From: Nostoc sp. NMS4
Lineage (GTDB): Bacteria > Cyanobacteriota > Cyanobacteriia > Cyanobacteriales > Nostocaceae
Reading direction: 5' to 3'
NCBI RefSeq assembly: GCF_017115095.1
Contig: NZ_JABXKI010000146.1
Location: forward strand, 2,501 to 62,108
DNA length: 59,608 bases
Below are positions 1-8,600 of the stretch, piece by piece. The position numbers and the translations under genes are program-made. Within the stretch, counting starts at the first letter, position 1; every line of letters starts with the position of its first letter. The notes beneath the pieces are model-generated. The model did no database searches. It was not told where the DNA came from and saw only the letters and a list, made by a program, of their open reading frames with translations.

Positions 1-24
1 CATCAGCAACGCCGTTTTTCTTAC

Positions 25-1014
25 TTATAGTCGAGCAATTATCTTGGCATTCTCTGGTAGCTTGGCCTCTCTTTGTCCAGCAGTCCGTGCCCTAGCTGTG
101 AACAAACCAATGGGAGTATTTAATAAATCTACAAGGGTGGCTTGACTAGCAATACCTGCGGCGGGCTGTGCCAAGGCCTTTTTAATATCTCTTGGTATTT
201 CTTTCAGTAACCAACGTGCCAAACGATAGCCGTATTCTTTGGGTGTCATCTCTCGCATTAAATCTACACCGTGCAGTTCGTGCAGATAGCGATTTGAGCG
301 TCCATAACGCCGCCATTGACTGTGCAGTTCTTGAAGTGTAGCGCGGTGGCGGTGCTGAACGATCGCATTTGGGGCAAATTCTAAACGTCCGATGTTTTCT
401 GCCAAAATCCGCCAACAAATATCGGCATCGCCACCAGTAGTTAGATAGGGACGAAATAAACCCACTTTTTCTAAGGCTATGGGTCGAATCGCCAAATTAG
501 CTGTTTGAGCATAGGGACGAAAGGAATGGTTAAGGGTATGCTTTTGCGATAAAGTTTCTTGACGCTCTGCGTGTTGTTCTAGGAGAGTTGTGCCTGGTAG
601 TGCCAAAATTTCACCAGCAACAATTATGACTTCTTCGTTGACAAAAGGCTGGATTAGTGCATCTAACCATTGTGGTTGTGGGCGACAATCTGCATCGGTA
701 AAAACAATAATTTCACCCGTAGCGGCGCGAATCCCAGTATTACGAGCAGCGTAAGAGCTTTGAATTTGGGTTTCACTCAAGGGGTGAATTATAATTGGGC
801 AATTTTCGGCAGATGTTTTCAGGATGGTGAGAGTGCGATCGCTACTATTATTGTCTACCAACAAGTACTCTACCCTGTCTTTTGGGTAAGTTTGAGACAG
901 CAGACAATTGATTAACTCTGGTAAATCCGCCTCACCGTTATAAATAGGAACAACCACCGACACCATTGGTAAAAAGCTGGTGGCGGTGGTTGCATCAACT
1001 GGCTGATGATTCAT
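25..1014 (-). CDS. Family 2 glycosyltransferase
   Basis: The 329-residue product has a GT-A fold glycosyltransferase start: the VSVVVPIYNGE strand-turn at residues 18-28, the VDNNSSDRT nucleotide-binding segment at 53-61, and AARNTGIRAATGE followed by the metal-binding DxD (D107-A-D109) at 89-110. A GGDADICWR stretch further on fits the acceptor-side motif of the family. It lacks transmembrane helices, so it probably acts on the cytoplasmic face of the membrane in polysaccharide or glycoconjugate synthesis; the sugar and acceptor cannot be read from sequence. It stands alone, with no other envelope-sugar genes beside it. The ATG start directly follows a repeat-rich spacer. Family assignment is firm, substrate unknown. 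Confidence 0.9.
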   Translation of the reverse strand: MNHQPVDATTATSFLPMVSVVVPIYNGEADLPELINCLLSQTYPKDRVEYLLVDNNSSDRTLTILKTSAENCPIIIHPLSETQIQSSYAARNTGIRAATGEIIVFTDADCRPQPQWLDALIQPFVNEEVIIVAGEILALPGTTLLEQHAERQETLSQKHTLNHSFRPYAQTANLAIRPIALEKVGLFRPYLTTGGDADICWRILAENIGRLEFAPNAIVQHRHRATLQELHSQWRRYGRSNRYLHELHGVDLMREMTPKEYGYRLARWLLKEIPRDIKKALAQPAAGIASQATLVDLLNTPIGLFTARARTAGQREAKLPENAKIIARL

Positions 1015-1038
1015 AAATCTGAGATTTTGGAGATGGGA

Positions 1039-1262
1039 TTAGTAGTTAGTATTCCCAAACCAAAATCCTGGAAGAATAAAAAGGAGTCAGAATTCAGGAG
1101 TCAGAATTCAAAAGTGAGGGATTGGGACTCACTACTTTCTTATTGACCATTAAACCTTAAGTTTAGCTTTGTGCTTAAACCATGTTTATTCTGAGTTCTG
1201 AGTCCTGACTCCTGAATTCTGTTTTCATAACTCCAAAAATCTGGATTTGGGAACACTACTAT
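1039..1262. repeat. Fold-back intergenic repeat (MITE-like)
   Basis: The spacer between the glycosyltransferase and the protease folds on itself. A 16-nt sequence at 1088-1103 (cagaattcaggagtca) is exactly reverse-complemented at 1206-1221. The outer arms also mirror each other imperfectly: tagtagttagtattcccaaa near 1040 and the complement of ggatttgggaacactacta near 1243-1262. No ORF lies inside. This could be a small non-autonomous mobile repeat or two oppositely oriented copies of a dispersed repeat; a target duplication is not obvious. Confidence 0.55.
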
Positions 1263-1295
1263 ATAAACACTTAGTAACAAATCATTCGCGTCAAT

Positions 1296-2636
1296 CTAAA
1301 ATTTTAGGTTATCGGCGCGGCTCATGGGTCGAGTCGGTTGATTTGCTGGCGGCTGGGCAAAGTTGTTATTTGATAGAATTGCGATCGCTCGAGCATATTG
1401 GGGATCGCTCTTAGTTCCGATCAAGTCTGGATTAGAAGCCAATTGACGCTCTTGTGCCTCTGTCAAGTCTAACTTGATATCTGGTGTAATCCCTTTATGG
1501 TTAATATCTGTTCCCGCCGGGGTGTAGTAATGGGCAATGGTGACAGCCAAGCCGGAACCATCTGCGAGTTCATGAACTGACTGGACTAAGGCTTTGCCAA
1601 AGGTTTGACCACCTACAACTACCGCCCGCTTATTATCCTTGAGCGCCCCTGTCAGGATTTCACTAGCACTAGCTGAATTACCATCTACTAAGACCGCCAA
1701 AGGACGATTTGTTAGAGCAGTGCGATTGGCTTTAGTTTCCTCACTGCTGCCTACACGGTCTATTGTCTTGACAATTCCGCCGTTATCGTACCACATCCGA
1801 GCAATTTCAATGCTGGCCTGTAACAAACCGCCAGGATTTCCCCGCAAATCCAAGACATAAGAATCAACTTTCTTAGTATTCAAATCGCGGATGGCTCGTT
1901 GCATTTGGTCTGCGGCGTGGGCGCTAAATTCTCGCAAACGGATATAACCAACGCGGCGATTCCCTTCTTGTCTGAGGGTATAGCGTACTGTTGGGACTTC
2001 AATGCTTGCCCTTGTCAGTTTCAAATCAAAGGCATTTTGGCCTGTGCGTCCCAGTCGTAGCTTGATGGGAGTACCCGCTTTGCCACGGATTAGCTTAGAA
2101 GCATCATCCACTTTCATTTTGAGAGTAGATTTGCCATCAATAGCCAAAATTTCATCACCTGCTTTGATCCCAGCTTTCAGCGCTGGAGAATTTTCTATGG
2201 CTTCGACAACAGTCAGGCGCTGAGTTTTTTCGTTCACTTCCATCCGAACGCCGATACCAGAGACTTCCCCAGATGTTTGGCTAGTCAGAGCTTCAAACTG
2301 TTGGGGGTCCATGAACCGAGTGTAAGGGTCTCCCAACTTTTGTAAAGCTTCGCGGATGGCAGTGTATGCTTCTTCACGAGAAGAGTAGTCTTTGCTCAAC
2401 AGGCTTTGCCTGGTTGCTTGCCAATCTTGTTGATTAAATTTACCATCAACATATTCATGATTTACCAGTTGCCAAACTTGGTCAACTATCACTTTTGGGC
2501 TGTCTTGTAGAGCTAGAGCGGCACGGACACCACGAGTCCAAGCTGGGCCGAATACAGACATCGTAGCAGTTGTGGCGATCGCTCCACCAATCAAGGCTAC
2601 TTGGAGCGGTGAGTAACTTTTCGCAGATTGGTTCAT
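1296..2636 (-). CDS. ctpB: Carboxyl-terminal processing protease (S41 family)
   Basis: This 446-residue protein is a CtpA/B-type serine protease. It begins with a single hydrophobic segment (about residues 12-30) that would anchor or export it to the lumen or periplasm. A PDZ domain covers roughly 120-200 (SGIGVRME, AGDEILAIDG). The catalytic Ser-Lys dyad is visible: S323 in NSASASEI and K348 in TFGKALVQ, exactly 25 residues apart as in Tsp/CtpA enzymes. Cyanobacteria have several paralogues; CtpA matures the D1 protein of photosystem II, while other copies have less defined substrates. The symbol is a best guess among the paralogues; the family is certain. Confidence 0.85.
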   Translation of the reverse strand: MNQSAKSYSPLQVALIGGAIATTATMSVFGPAWTRGVRAALALQDSPKVIVDQVWQLVNHEYVDGKFNQQDWQATRQSLLSKDYSSREEAYTAIREALQKLGDPYTRFMDPQQFEALTSQTSGEVSGIGVRMEVNEKTQRLTVVEAIENSPALKAGIKAGDEILAIDGKSTLKMKVDDASKLIRGKAGTPIKLRLGRTGQNAFDLKLTRASIEVPTVRYTLRQEGNRRVGYIRLREFSAHAADQMQRAIRDLNTKKVDSYVLDLRGNPGGLLQASIEIARMWYDNGGIVKTIDRVGSSEETKANRTALTNRPLAVLVDGNSASASEILTGALKDNKRAVVVGGQTFGKALVQSVHELADGSGLAVTIAHYYTPAGTDINHKGITPDIKLDLTEAQERQLASNPDLIGTKSDPQYARAIAILSNNNFAQPPANQPTRPMSRADNLKF

Positions 2637-2948
2637 GTATACTTAGCTGGAATAATTGTGTTGTTGACAGTTTAGCAATCAGGCTTTCCAGAAATTTTTA
2701 AGTTTTTATACCCCAGAATCAACTATGTTCCTTCATCATTTTTATCCTTAAATGATGCCAAAAATGCCGCATTAGTTATTAACAATCATTTCTCAGTTTG
2801 TTAGTCTTCTCCGGAAGGCTATACTAAGCGTGTGACACTTTGATTAGCGTCATCTTTGCATTCTAGATTACTTTTATAAGATAGCACTTTGCTCACTGAA
2901 TTGCAGTACTGTTAGACAGTAATAAAATTAGCTTTTCTTACTTAAGTC
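2637..2948. other. Intergenic region, divergent promoters
   Basis: This 312-bp A+T-rich spacer separates the minus-strand protease gene from the plus-strand YdcF-like gene, so it should hold two divergent promoters. I see no long ORF, hairpin or known operator. Confidence 0.4.
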
Positions 2949-3647
2949 ATGAAACGCAAATTTACCATCAAATCATTAATTTCTATTAAAAAAAAATCTA
3001 ATAATCTGTGGCAATTGTTACAAAAACTCAGTGGTGGATTGTATATTTTCCTGGGTGTTTGGCTGATTTTCACTACTATAACCTTAGTTTTTGCTTCTTC
3101 GCAGCCAATAGATGCCTTCTTGGTGCTAGGTGGCAGTATTCGTCGAGAAACTTATGTTGCTCAACAGGCAAAACAATACCCGCAAACCCCAATTTTAATC
3201 TCTCATGGTTCCCCAGATCCCTGTATACGGTTAATTTTTCAGGCGGAATTAGCAGAGTTACAAAACGTTTGGTTAGAAAACTGTGCGAATTCTACCTTTG
3301 AAAATTTTTATTATAGTATTCCAATTCTGCGCCGTTGGGGAGTGCATAAAGTCATGTTGATTACCTCGCCCAGTCATTTACCCAGAGCTAAATGGATGGC
3401 ACAGATTCTTTTCGGCGCTCATGGTATTTGGGTAGAGCCAGAAATTGTTCAAGAATTGGGTATTCCTGGTAATCGGGAATCTTGGACTAAAACTGGATTA
3501 GATGTGACGCGCAGCTTATTTTGGGCGATTTTAAGTCAAATTATTCAACCGCAATGCTCAAATGTCACAAAACTTACTGATGTAGATATGCAAGCTTGGG
3601 AGCATCGAGGTTTTCATTGCGAACACCAAGGGGGGCTGAGGAGTTAA
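2949..3647 (+). CDS. YdcF-like DUF218 membrane protein
   Basis: The 232-residue product has one N-terminal membrane helix (about 22-48) and then a DUF218/YdcF-type alpha/beta domain: DAFLVLGGSIRRE at the first strand, TPILISHGS, NSTFENFYYSIPIL, and KVMLITSPSHLPRA. These match the conserved Gly-Gly, Asn-Thr/Ser-x-E-N and Thr-S-x-H-x-x-R positions of the family. Members include ElyC, implicated in E. coli envelope biogenesis, but the biochemical activity is not established and the role here cannot be deduced. The gene is monocistronic by spacing. The ATG start follows a long run of T-rich leader. Confidence 0.8.
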   Translation: MKRKFTIKSLISIKKKSNNLWQLLQKLSGGLYIFLGVWLIFTTITLVFASSQPIDAFLVLGGSIRRETYVAQQAKQYPQTPILISHGSPDPCIRLIFQAELAELQNVWLENCANSTFENFYYSIPILRRWGVHKVMLITSPSHLPRAKWMAQILFGAHGIWVEPEIVQELGIPGNRESWTKTGLDVTRSLFWAILSQIIQPQCSNVTKLTDVDMQAWEHRGFHCEHQGGLRS

Positions 3648-3969
3648 CAATTCAAAATTCAAAATTCAAAATTAAAGACATTACATAAGGGGATTTAAAC
3701 CCCGACTGAAACTAGTGCTACATATAGATTGCAGGTTCTTAAACCCTTGAATTTACGATATCGATAAACTTAGATTAATTTTAGCTAGCTGGCAATGAAT
3801 TGAAGGCTAGAATAAACTGGACTTGTGTACTGCTAGCTACACCTTGTTACTGAAATTAATCAAAATTATTGGTAGAAATACCAAGTTTGGTTTTCTGTAA
3901 ATAACTTACGTCTGGCTGTATTTAATCGTAGAAATGCATTTACGCCAATGTAGAAACTAGGATGACGCT
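3648..3969. other. Intergenic region with attcaaa repeat and small hairpin
   Basis: The spacer starts with three tandem copies of an attcaaa heptamer (3651-3673), a repeat type common between Nostoc genes, followed near 3688 by a short ggggatttaaacccc inverted repeat that could end transcription of the upstream gene. The remainder to 3969 should hold the promoter of the NfeD/SPFH pair; nothing else is recognisable. Confidence 0.4.
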
Positions 3970-4404
3970 ATGCCAAGTTTTACCTTAATCTGGCTTCTGG
4001 CAGGAGCAGTTTTGTGTTTAACGGAACTGTTCTTACCATCGGCGTTTGTCGCCTTCATGATGGGAATTAGCGCTTTTGTGGTGGCGCTGCTGTCTGGAGT
4101 GGGTATGGGAAGTGTATGGTTGCAAATTGTGGTTTGGCTGTTGCTTTCCACAGCCCTAACCCTACTTTCTCGTCGGTTTTTGCAACCAAGACAACGCAAA
4201 TCAAAAATTCGGGATGCAGTCATAGCTGAAACCTTAACTGAAATTCTGCCTGGAAAAACAGGGCGGGTGCGGTATGAGGGAAATTCTTGGCAAGCAAGAT
4301 GTGATGATGACAAATTTACTATACCAGCTCATGAAAGAGTTTATGTGGTTAGGAGGGAAGGTACTACTTTGATTGTCGTACCGGAAAATCTTTTGAATTC
4401 TTAG
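3970..4404 (+). CDS. NfeD family membrane protein (short form)
   Basis: At 144 residues this is the short, protease-less NfeD1b type. Two to three hydrophobic helices cover residues 1-65, and the remainder forms the OB-fold-like domain (LPGKTGRVRYEGNSW, RVYVVRREGTTLIV). NfeD proteins are encoded next to SPFH/stomatin proteins and are thought to act with them in membrane microdomains. That arrangement holds here: the SPFH gene follows in the same direction after a 137-bp spacer containing intergenic repeats. No catalytic Ser-Lys is expected or seen. Confidence 0.88.
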   Translation: MPSFTLIWLLAGAVLCLTELFLPSAFVAFMMGISAFVVALLSGVGMGSVWLQIVVWLLLSTALTLLSRRFLQPRQRKSKIRDAVIAETLTEILPGKTGRVRYEGNSWQARCDDDKFTIPAHERVYVVRREGTTLIVVPENLLNS

Positions 4405-4541
4405 TTATTGGGCATTGGGCATTGGGCATGGGGCATGGAGAAGAGGCAGGAGGCAGAAGGCAGAAGTTCTTTAATTTTGAATTTTGAATTGATTGCTCCC
4501 TCATCTCCCCAGTCCGTTTATGAAAAATTAGGAGATTCACA

Positions 4542-5549
4542 ATGGAACAGTTCTTTTTACTAGTATTTTTAGCCCTTGGTGGTTCTGCTGTAGCGGGTTC
4601 TGTGAAAGTCGTCAATCAGGGGAATCAAGCTTTGGTGGAAAGATTGGGTAGTTATAACAAAAAACTGGAACCAGGACTAAACTTTGTTGTTCCTTTTTTA
4701 GATAGGGTTGTCTACCGAGAAACTATCAAAGAAAAAGTCTTAGATATTCCTCCTCAACAGTGCATTACCCGTGACAATGTTGGCATTGAGGTGGATGCTG
4801 TGTTTTATTGGCGGATTGTGGATATGGAAAAAGCCTGGTATAAGGTAGAAAATCTCCAGTCGGCAATGGTAAATATGGTGCTGACTCAAATTCGTGCCGA
4901 AATGGGACAATTGGAGTTGGATCAAACTTTTACTGCTCGTTCTCACATCAGTGAACTTTTATTACAAGATTTGGATGTTGCTACCGATCCCTGGGGTGTG
5001 AAAGTGACACGGGTAGAACTGCGAGATATTATTCCGTCTCAAGCAGTGCGCGAATCGATGGAATTGCAAATGTCGGCAGAGCGACGCAAACGAGCATCAA
5101 TTTTAACTTCGGAAGGCGATCGCGAAGCTGCTATTAATAGTGCCAGAGGTAAGGCTGAGGCGCAAATCTTGGATGCGGAAGCTCGTCAAAAATCGGTAAT
5201 TTTGCAAGCGGAAGCTGAACAAAAGGCGATCGTTTTAAAAGCTCAAGCGGAACGTCAGCAGCAAGTTTTGAAAGCTCAGGCGATCGCAGAATCAGCAGAA
5301 ATTATAGCCCAAAAGCTCCAAACAAATCCCAATGCCAATAAAGCAGTTGAAGTTCTGTTTGCTTTGGGCTATTTGGATATGGGCGCAACAATTGGTAAAA
5401 GCGATAGCAGCAAGGTATTATTTATAGATCCGCGTACTATTCCTGCTGCTTTCGAGGGTATGCGTTCCGTTATCTCAAATGGTCAGATTGACTCTAACGA
5501 GTTGTTTTCCAAGCAAATCCCAGGATTAGAAAATAACCGTCCTAGTTAG
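4542..5549 (+). CDS. SPFH/band 7 (paraslipin/stomatin-like) protein
   Basis: The 335-residue protein starts with one hydrophobic segment (2-20), then the band 7/SPFH domain (about 22-190: [37 protein letters not shown]) and a long Ala/Glu/Gln-rich coiled coil (about 190-265) with repeated [19 protein letters not shown] heptads. A conserved C-terminal tail follows (SSKVLFIDP). Such proteins oligomerise at membranes and organise protein complexes or proteases. Its partner is the NfeD gene immediately upstream. An [18 protein letters not shown] segment is characteristic of the paraslipin class. Assignment is secure; the client proteins are unknown. Confidence 0.92.
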   Translation: MEQFFLLVFLALGGSAVAGSVKVVNQGNQALVERLGSYNKKLEPGLNFVVPFLDRVVYRETIKEKVLDIPPQQCITRDNVGIEVDAVFYWRIVDMEKAWYKVENLQSAMVNMVLTQIRAEMGQLELDQTFTARSHISELLLQDLDVATDPWGVKVTRVELRDIIPSQAVRESMELQMSAERRKRASILTSEGDREAAINSARGKAEAQILDAEARQKSVILQAEAEQKAIVLKAQAERQQQVLKAQAIAESAEIIAQKLQTNPNANKAVEVLFALGYLDMGATIGKSDSSKVLFIDPRTIPAAFEGMRSVISNGQIDSNELFSKQIPGLENNRPS

Positions 5550-5632
5550 GAGTAGAGGTGGAAAGTGGAGACAAGGAGACAAGTTTCTTCCTTGTCTCTT
5601 TCCAATAACTAATGACTAATGACAAATGACTA

Positions 5633-8600
5633 ATGATAATTAACCCAGAACAGGTCATCAACGCTATTATTGCGATCGCTAATCCTTTAATTAAGGAAAA
5701 AATTCGGCGCAATGAGACTGTAATTAAATTACTTCAGCAGTTTAAGCTCGATCCAGAGCATCCACCAGCAGATTTTAGTGGGGTTTATGCATACACACTG
5801 GTAGAGTACGGTGTTGGGAAACCCCAACCTGTTTTAGAACTTTTTCGCCAAGAAGCAATCAAACAGGCTTTCCGTAAAGCATTTGACCATAATAACCCCT
5901 CAATTTTGCTTTCTGAGGTTGATACTTGGCTTGATGCCTATTCTTTGGGTGATGACATTAGAAGTTTGGGAATTGACATTAGACGGGAAATTGCCGCCTT
6001 TTATATTGTGTTTGCAGAAGTTGCTAAACGCACACGCAACCCAGCAGATACACTAATGAGCCAACAAATTGGCTCTTTGCAAAAACGCATTACAAATATC
6101 CAAGAAGTACTTGACAGGTTGCCGACGTTGGAAGGTATTCGGATAGAAATGGCGCGGTTGGCACAGAATTCCCCCGCACTGCTTGAGGCCGGAACATCTA
6201 GCGAAAATCAATGTCGAGCCATAGCTTTAGCTCAACAAATGCGCGGCTGGTTTGAAACCTTGGGCTACCGCTTTGAAAAGTATGAAGTTTGGGGTGATTC
6301 ATATTTTGAGTGGATTATTAATGTCCCAACCCGACGTAACCGATATGACCGCATCTTAATTAGGGGAATTGAGGGCGAAGTTGGACTCAAGGATGTAGCT
6401 GTTTTGCGTTCTTCTGTGGAGCAGCAGAGAACTGATGAAGGTTGGTTGGTAACAGCCAGACGCATTGCACGGGCGGCGCGGAATGAGGTAGAAAAGGAGG
6501 AAAATCGCCACTTAGGTTGTTATACTTTTGACGAACTCATTGACCAAGATGCTGATTTTAGCGATTATCTTGATTGGCTAGAAGCGGAAATCATTCGACG
6601 GCAAATAGATATAAAATACGTTCCCTTAGCTTGCACAAAAGAAGAAATTGACCCCGATACTAAACAGCGCATCGGCATCAGTCATTATAGCGATCGCGAT
6701 GGTTGGATTGATGGTTATATTGATATGTGGTTGGACGATCCCGCCAAAGAGCATATTTCTATACTAGGAGAATTTGGTACGGGGAAAACTTGGTTTGCTT
6801 TCCATTATGCTTGGGTGGCATTGCAACGTTACCGAGATGCCCAAAAGCGCGGTGTTGAGCGTCCTCGTTTGCCTTTGGTAATTACGCTGCGAGATTTTGC
6901 CAAAGCAATAAATGTCGAGAACGTTTTGGCAGGGTTCTTTTTTACACAACATAATATCCGTTTAACTAGCGAAGTATTTGACCAGTTAAACGGTATGGGT
7001 AAATTGCTGCTAATTTTCGATGGTTTTGACGAAATGGCAGCAAAAGTTGACCGTCAGCAGATGATTAATAACTTTTGGGAACTGGCTAAAGTTGTGGTTC
7101 CTGGTGCTAAGGTTATTTTAACTTGTCGCACCGAACATTTTCCCGAAGCTAAGGAAGGACGCGCGCTGCTCAATGCGGAGTTGCAAGCATCTACTAAACA
7201 ACTGACGGGGGAAACACCACAGTTTGAAGTGCTAGAACTGGAGAAATTTAACGACGAGCAAATTCGACTGGTGTTGTCGTACCAAACGGAAGCTGCAACG
7301 GTTGAACAAGTGATGGGAAATCCGCAATTATTGGATTTAGCCCGTCGTCCGGTGATGACAGAGTTAATTTTGGAAGCTTTACCAGATATTGAGGCGGGTA
7401 AACCTGTGGATATGTCGCGGGTTTACTTGTACGCGGTGCGGCGGAAAATGGAACGGGATATTAAGAGCGATCGCACGTTTACTTCGTTAGCAGAAAAGCT
7501 ATACTTTTTGTGCGAACTATCTTGGGAAATGCTGTCTACAGACGAAATGAGCCTCAATTATCGGCTTTTCCCAGACAGAATTCGGCGGTTGTTTGGTTCG
7601 GTGGTGCAAGAAGAGAAGGATTTAGACCACTGGCATTACGACATGATGGGGCAAACAATGCTCATCCGCAACGCTGATGGTGATTATACTCCAGCGCATC
7701 GATCTTTGTTAGAGTTTTTTGTAGCGTATAAATTTGCCGCCGAGTTAGGAACATTAGGAGATGATTTTACGGAATTATTTAAAACCGAGTCAGGCTTGAA
7801 TAATAATGTAATGTCTGCTGATTATACTTGGTCTGGTTATTTTTTACGTAAATTGGATGATGCGAATAGCCCTGCTAAAGCATTACCCATCGCACCACTA
7901 AGACAATTTAAAAGTGAGTCTTTTGAGAAGTTAAAAGAGACTTTTGGTAGAGCGCCACTCACGAAAGCAGTGATAGATTTACTTTTGCCGATGTTGAGTA
8001 ATAGACCTCTACCCAAATTAAATATAGGCTCAGATTTTATAAGTTTGTCAGAATCTTTTTCTCAGATATTTTATAGCCAGCCCCTAATTAATCTCATTGA
8101 AGCAACACGGGGAAAGACAGAAGATGAAGTGGGTTATGTTGGAGGGAATGCAGCAACGCTAGCTGTTAAGATTGATCCAGGAGCTTTAGATGCAAAAAAT
8201 TTAAGCCATGCAGTTATTAAAAGCGCTGATTTTAGTAATGCAAAATTAAGGGATGTAAATTTTATTCAAGCAAATTTGTCAGATTCTGTCTTTCAAGAAC
8301 TATTAAATCAAATTTTTTCCGTAGCATTCAACTTAAATGGGCAACTTTTAGCTATGGGTGACTCTGCTGGTGAGATTCATCTATGGCGAGTTGCAGATAG
8401 AGAAAAACTATGGAAAAGCAAAGGGCATAACCGTATAATACGTTCTGTAATTTTTAGCCCTGATGGTCGTACCCTTGCAAGTGGAAGCAGCGACAATACC
8501 ATTAAAATTTGGGATATTTACACAGGTGAATGCCTAACAACTTTACAAGGTCACAATAGTATAGTACGTTCAATTGCCTTTAGCCCTGATGGACAAATAC

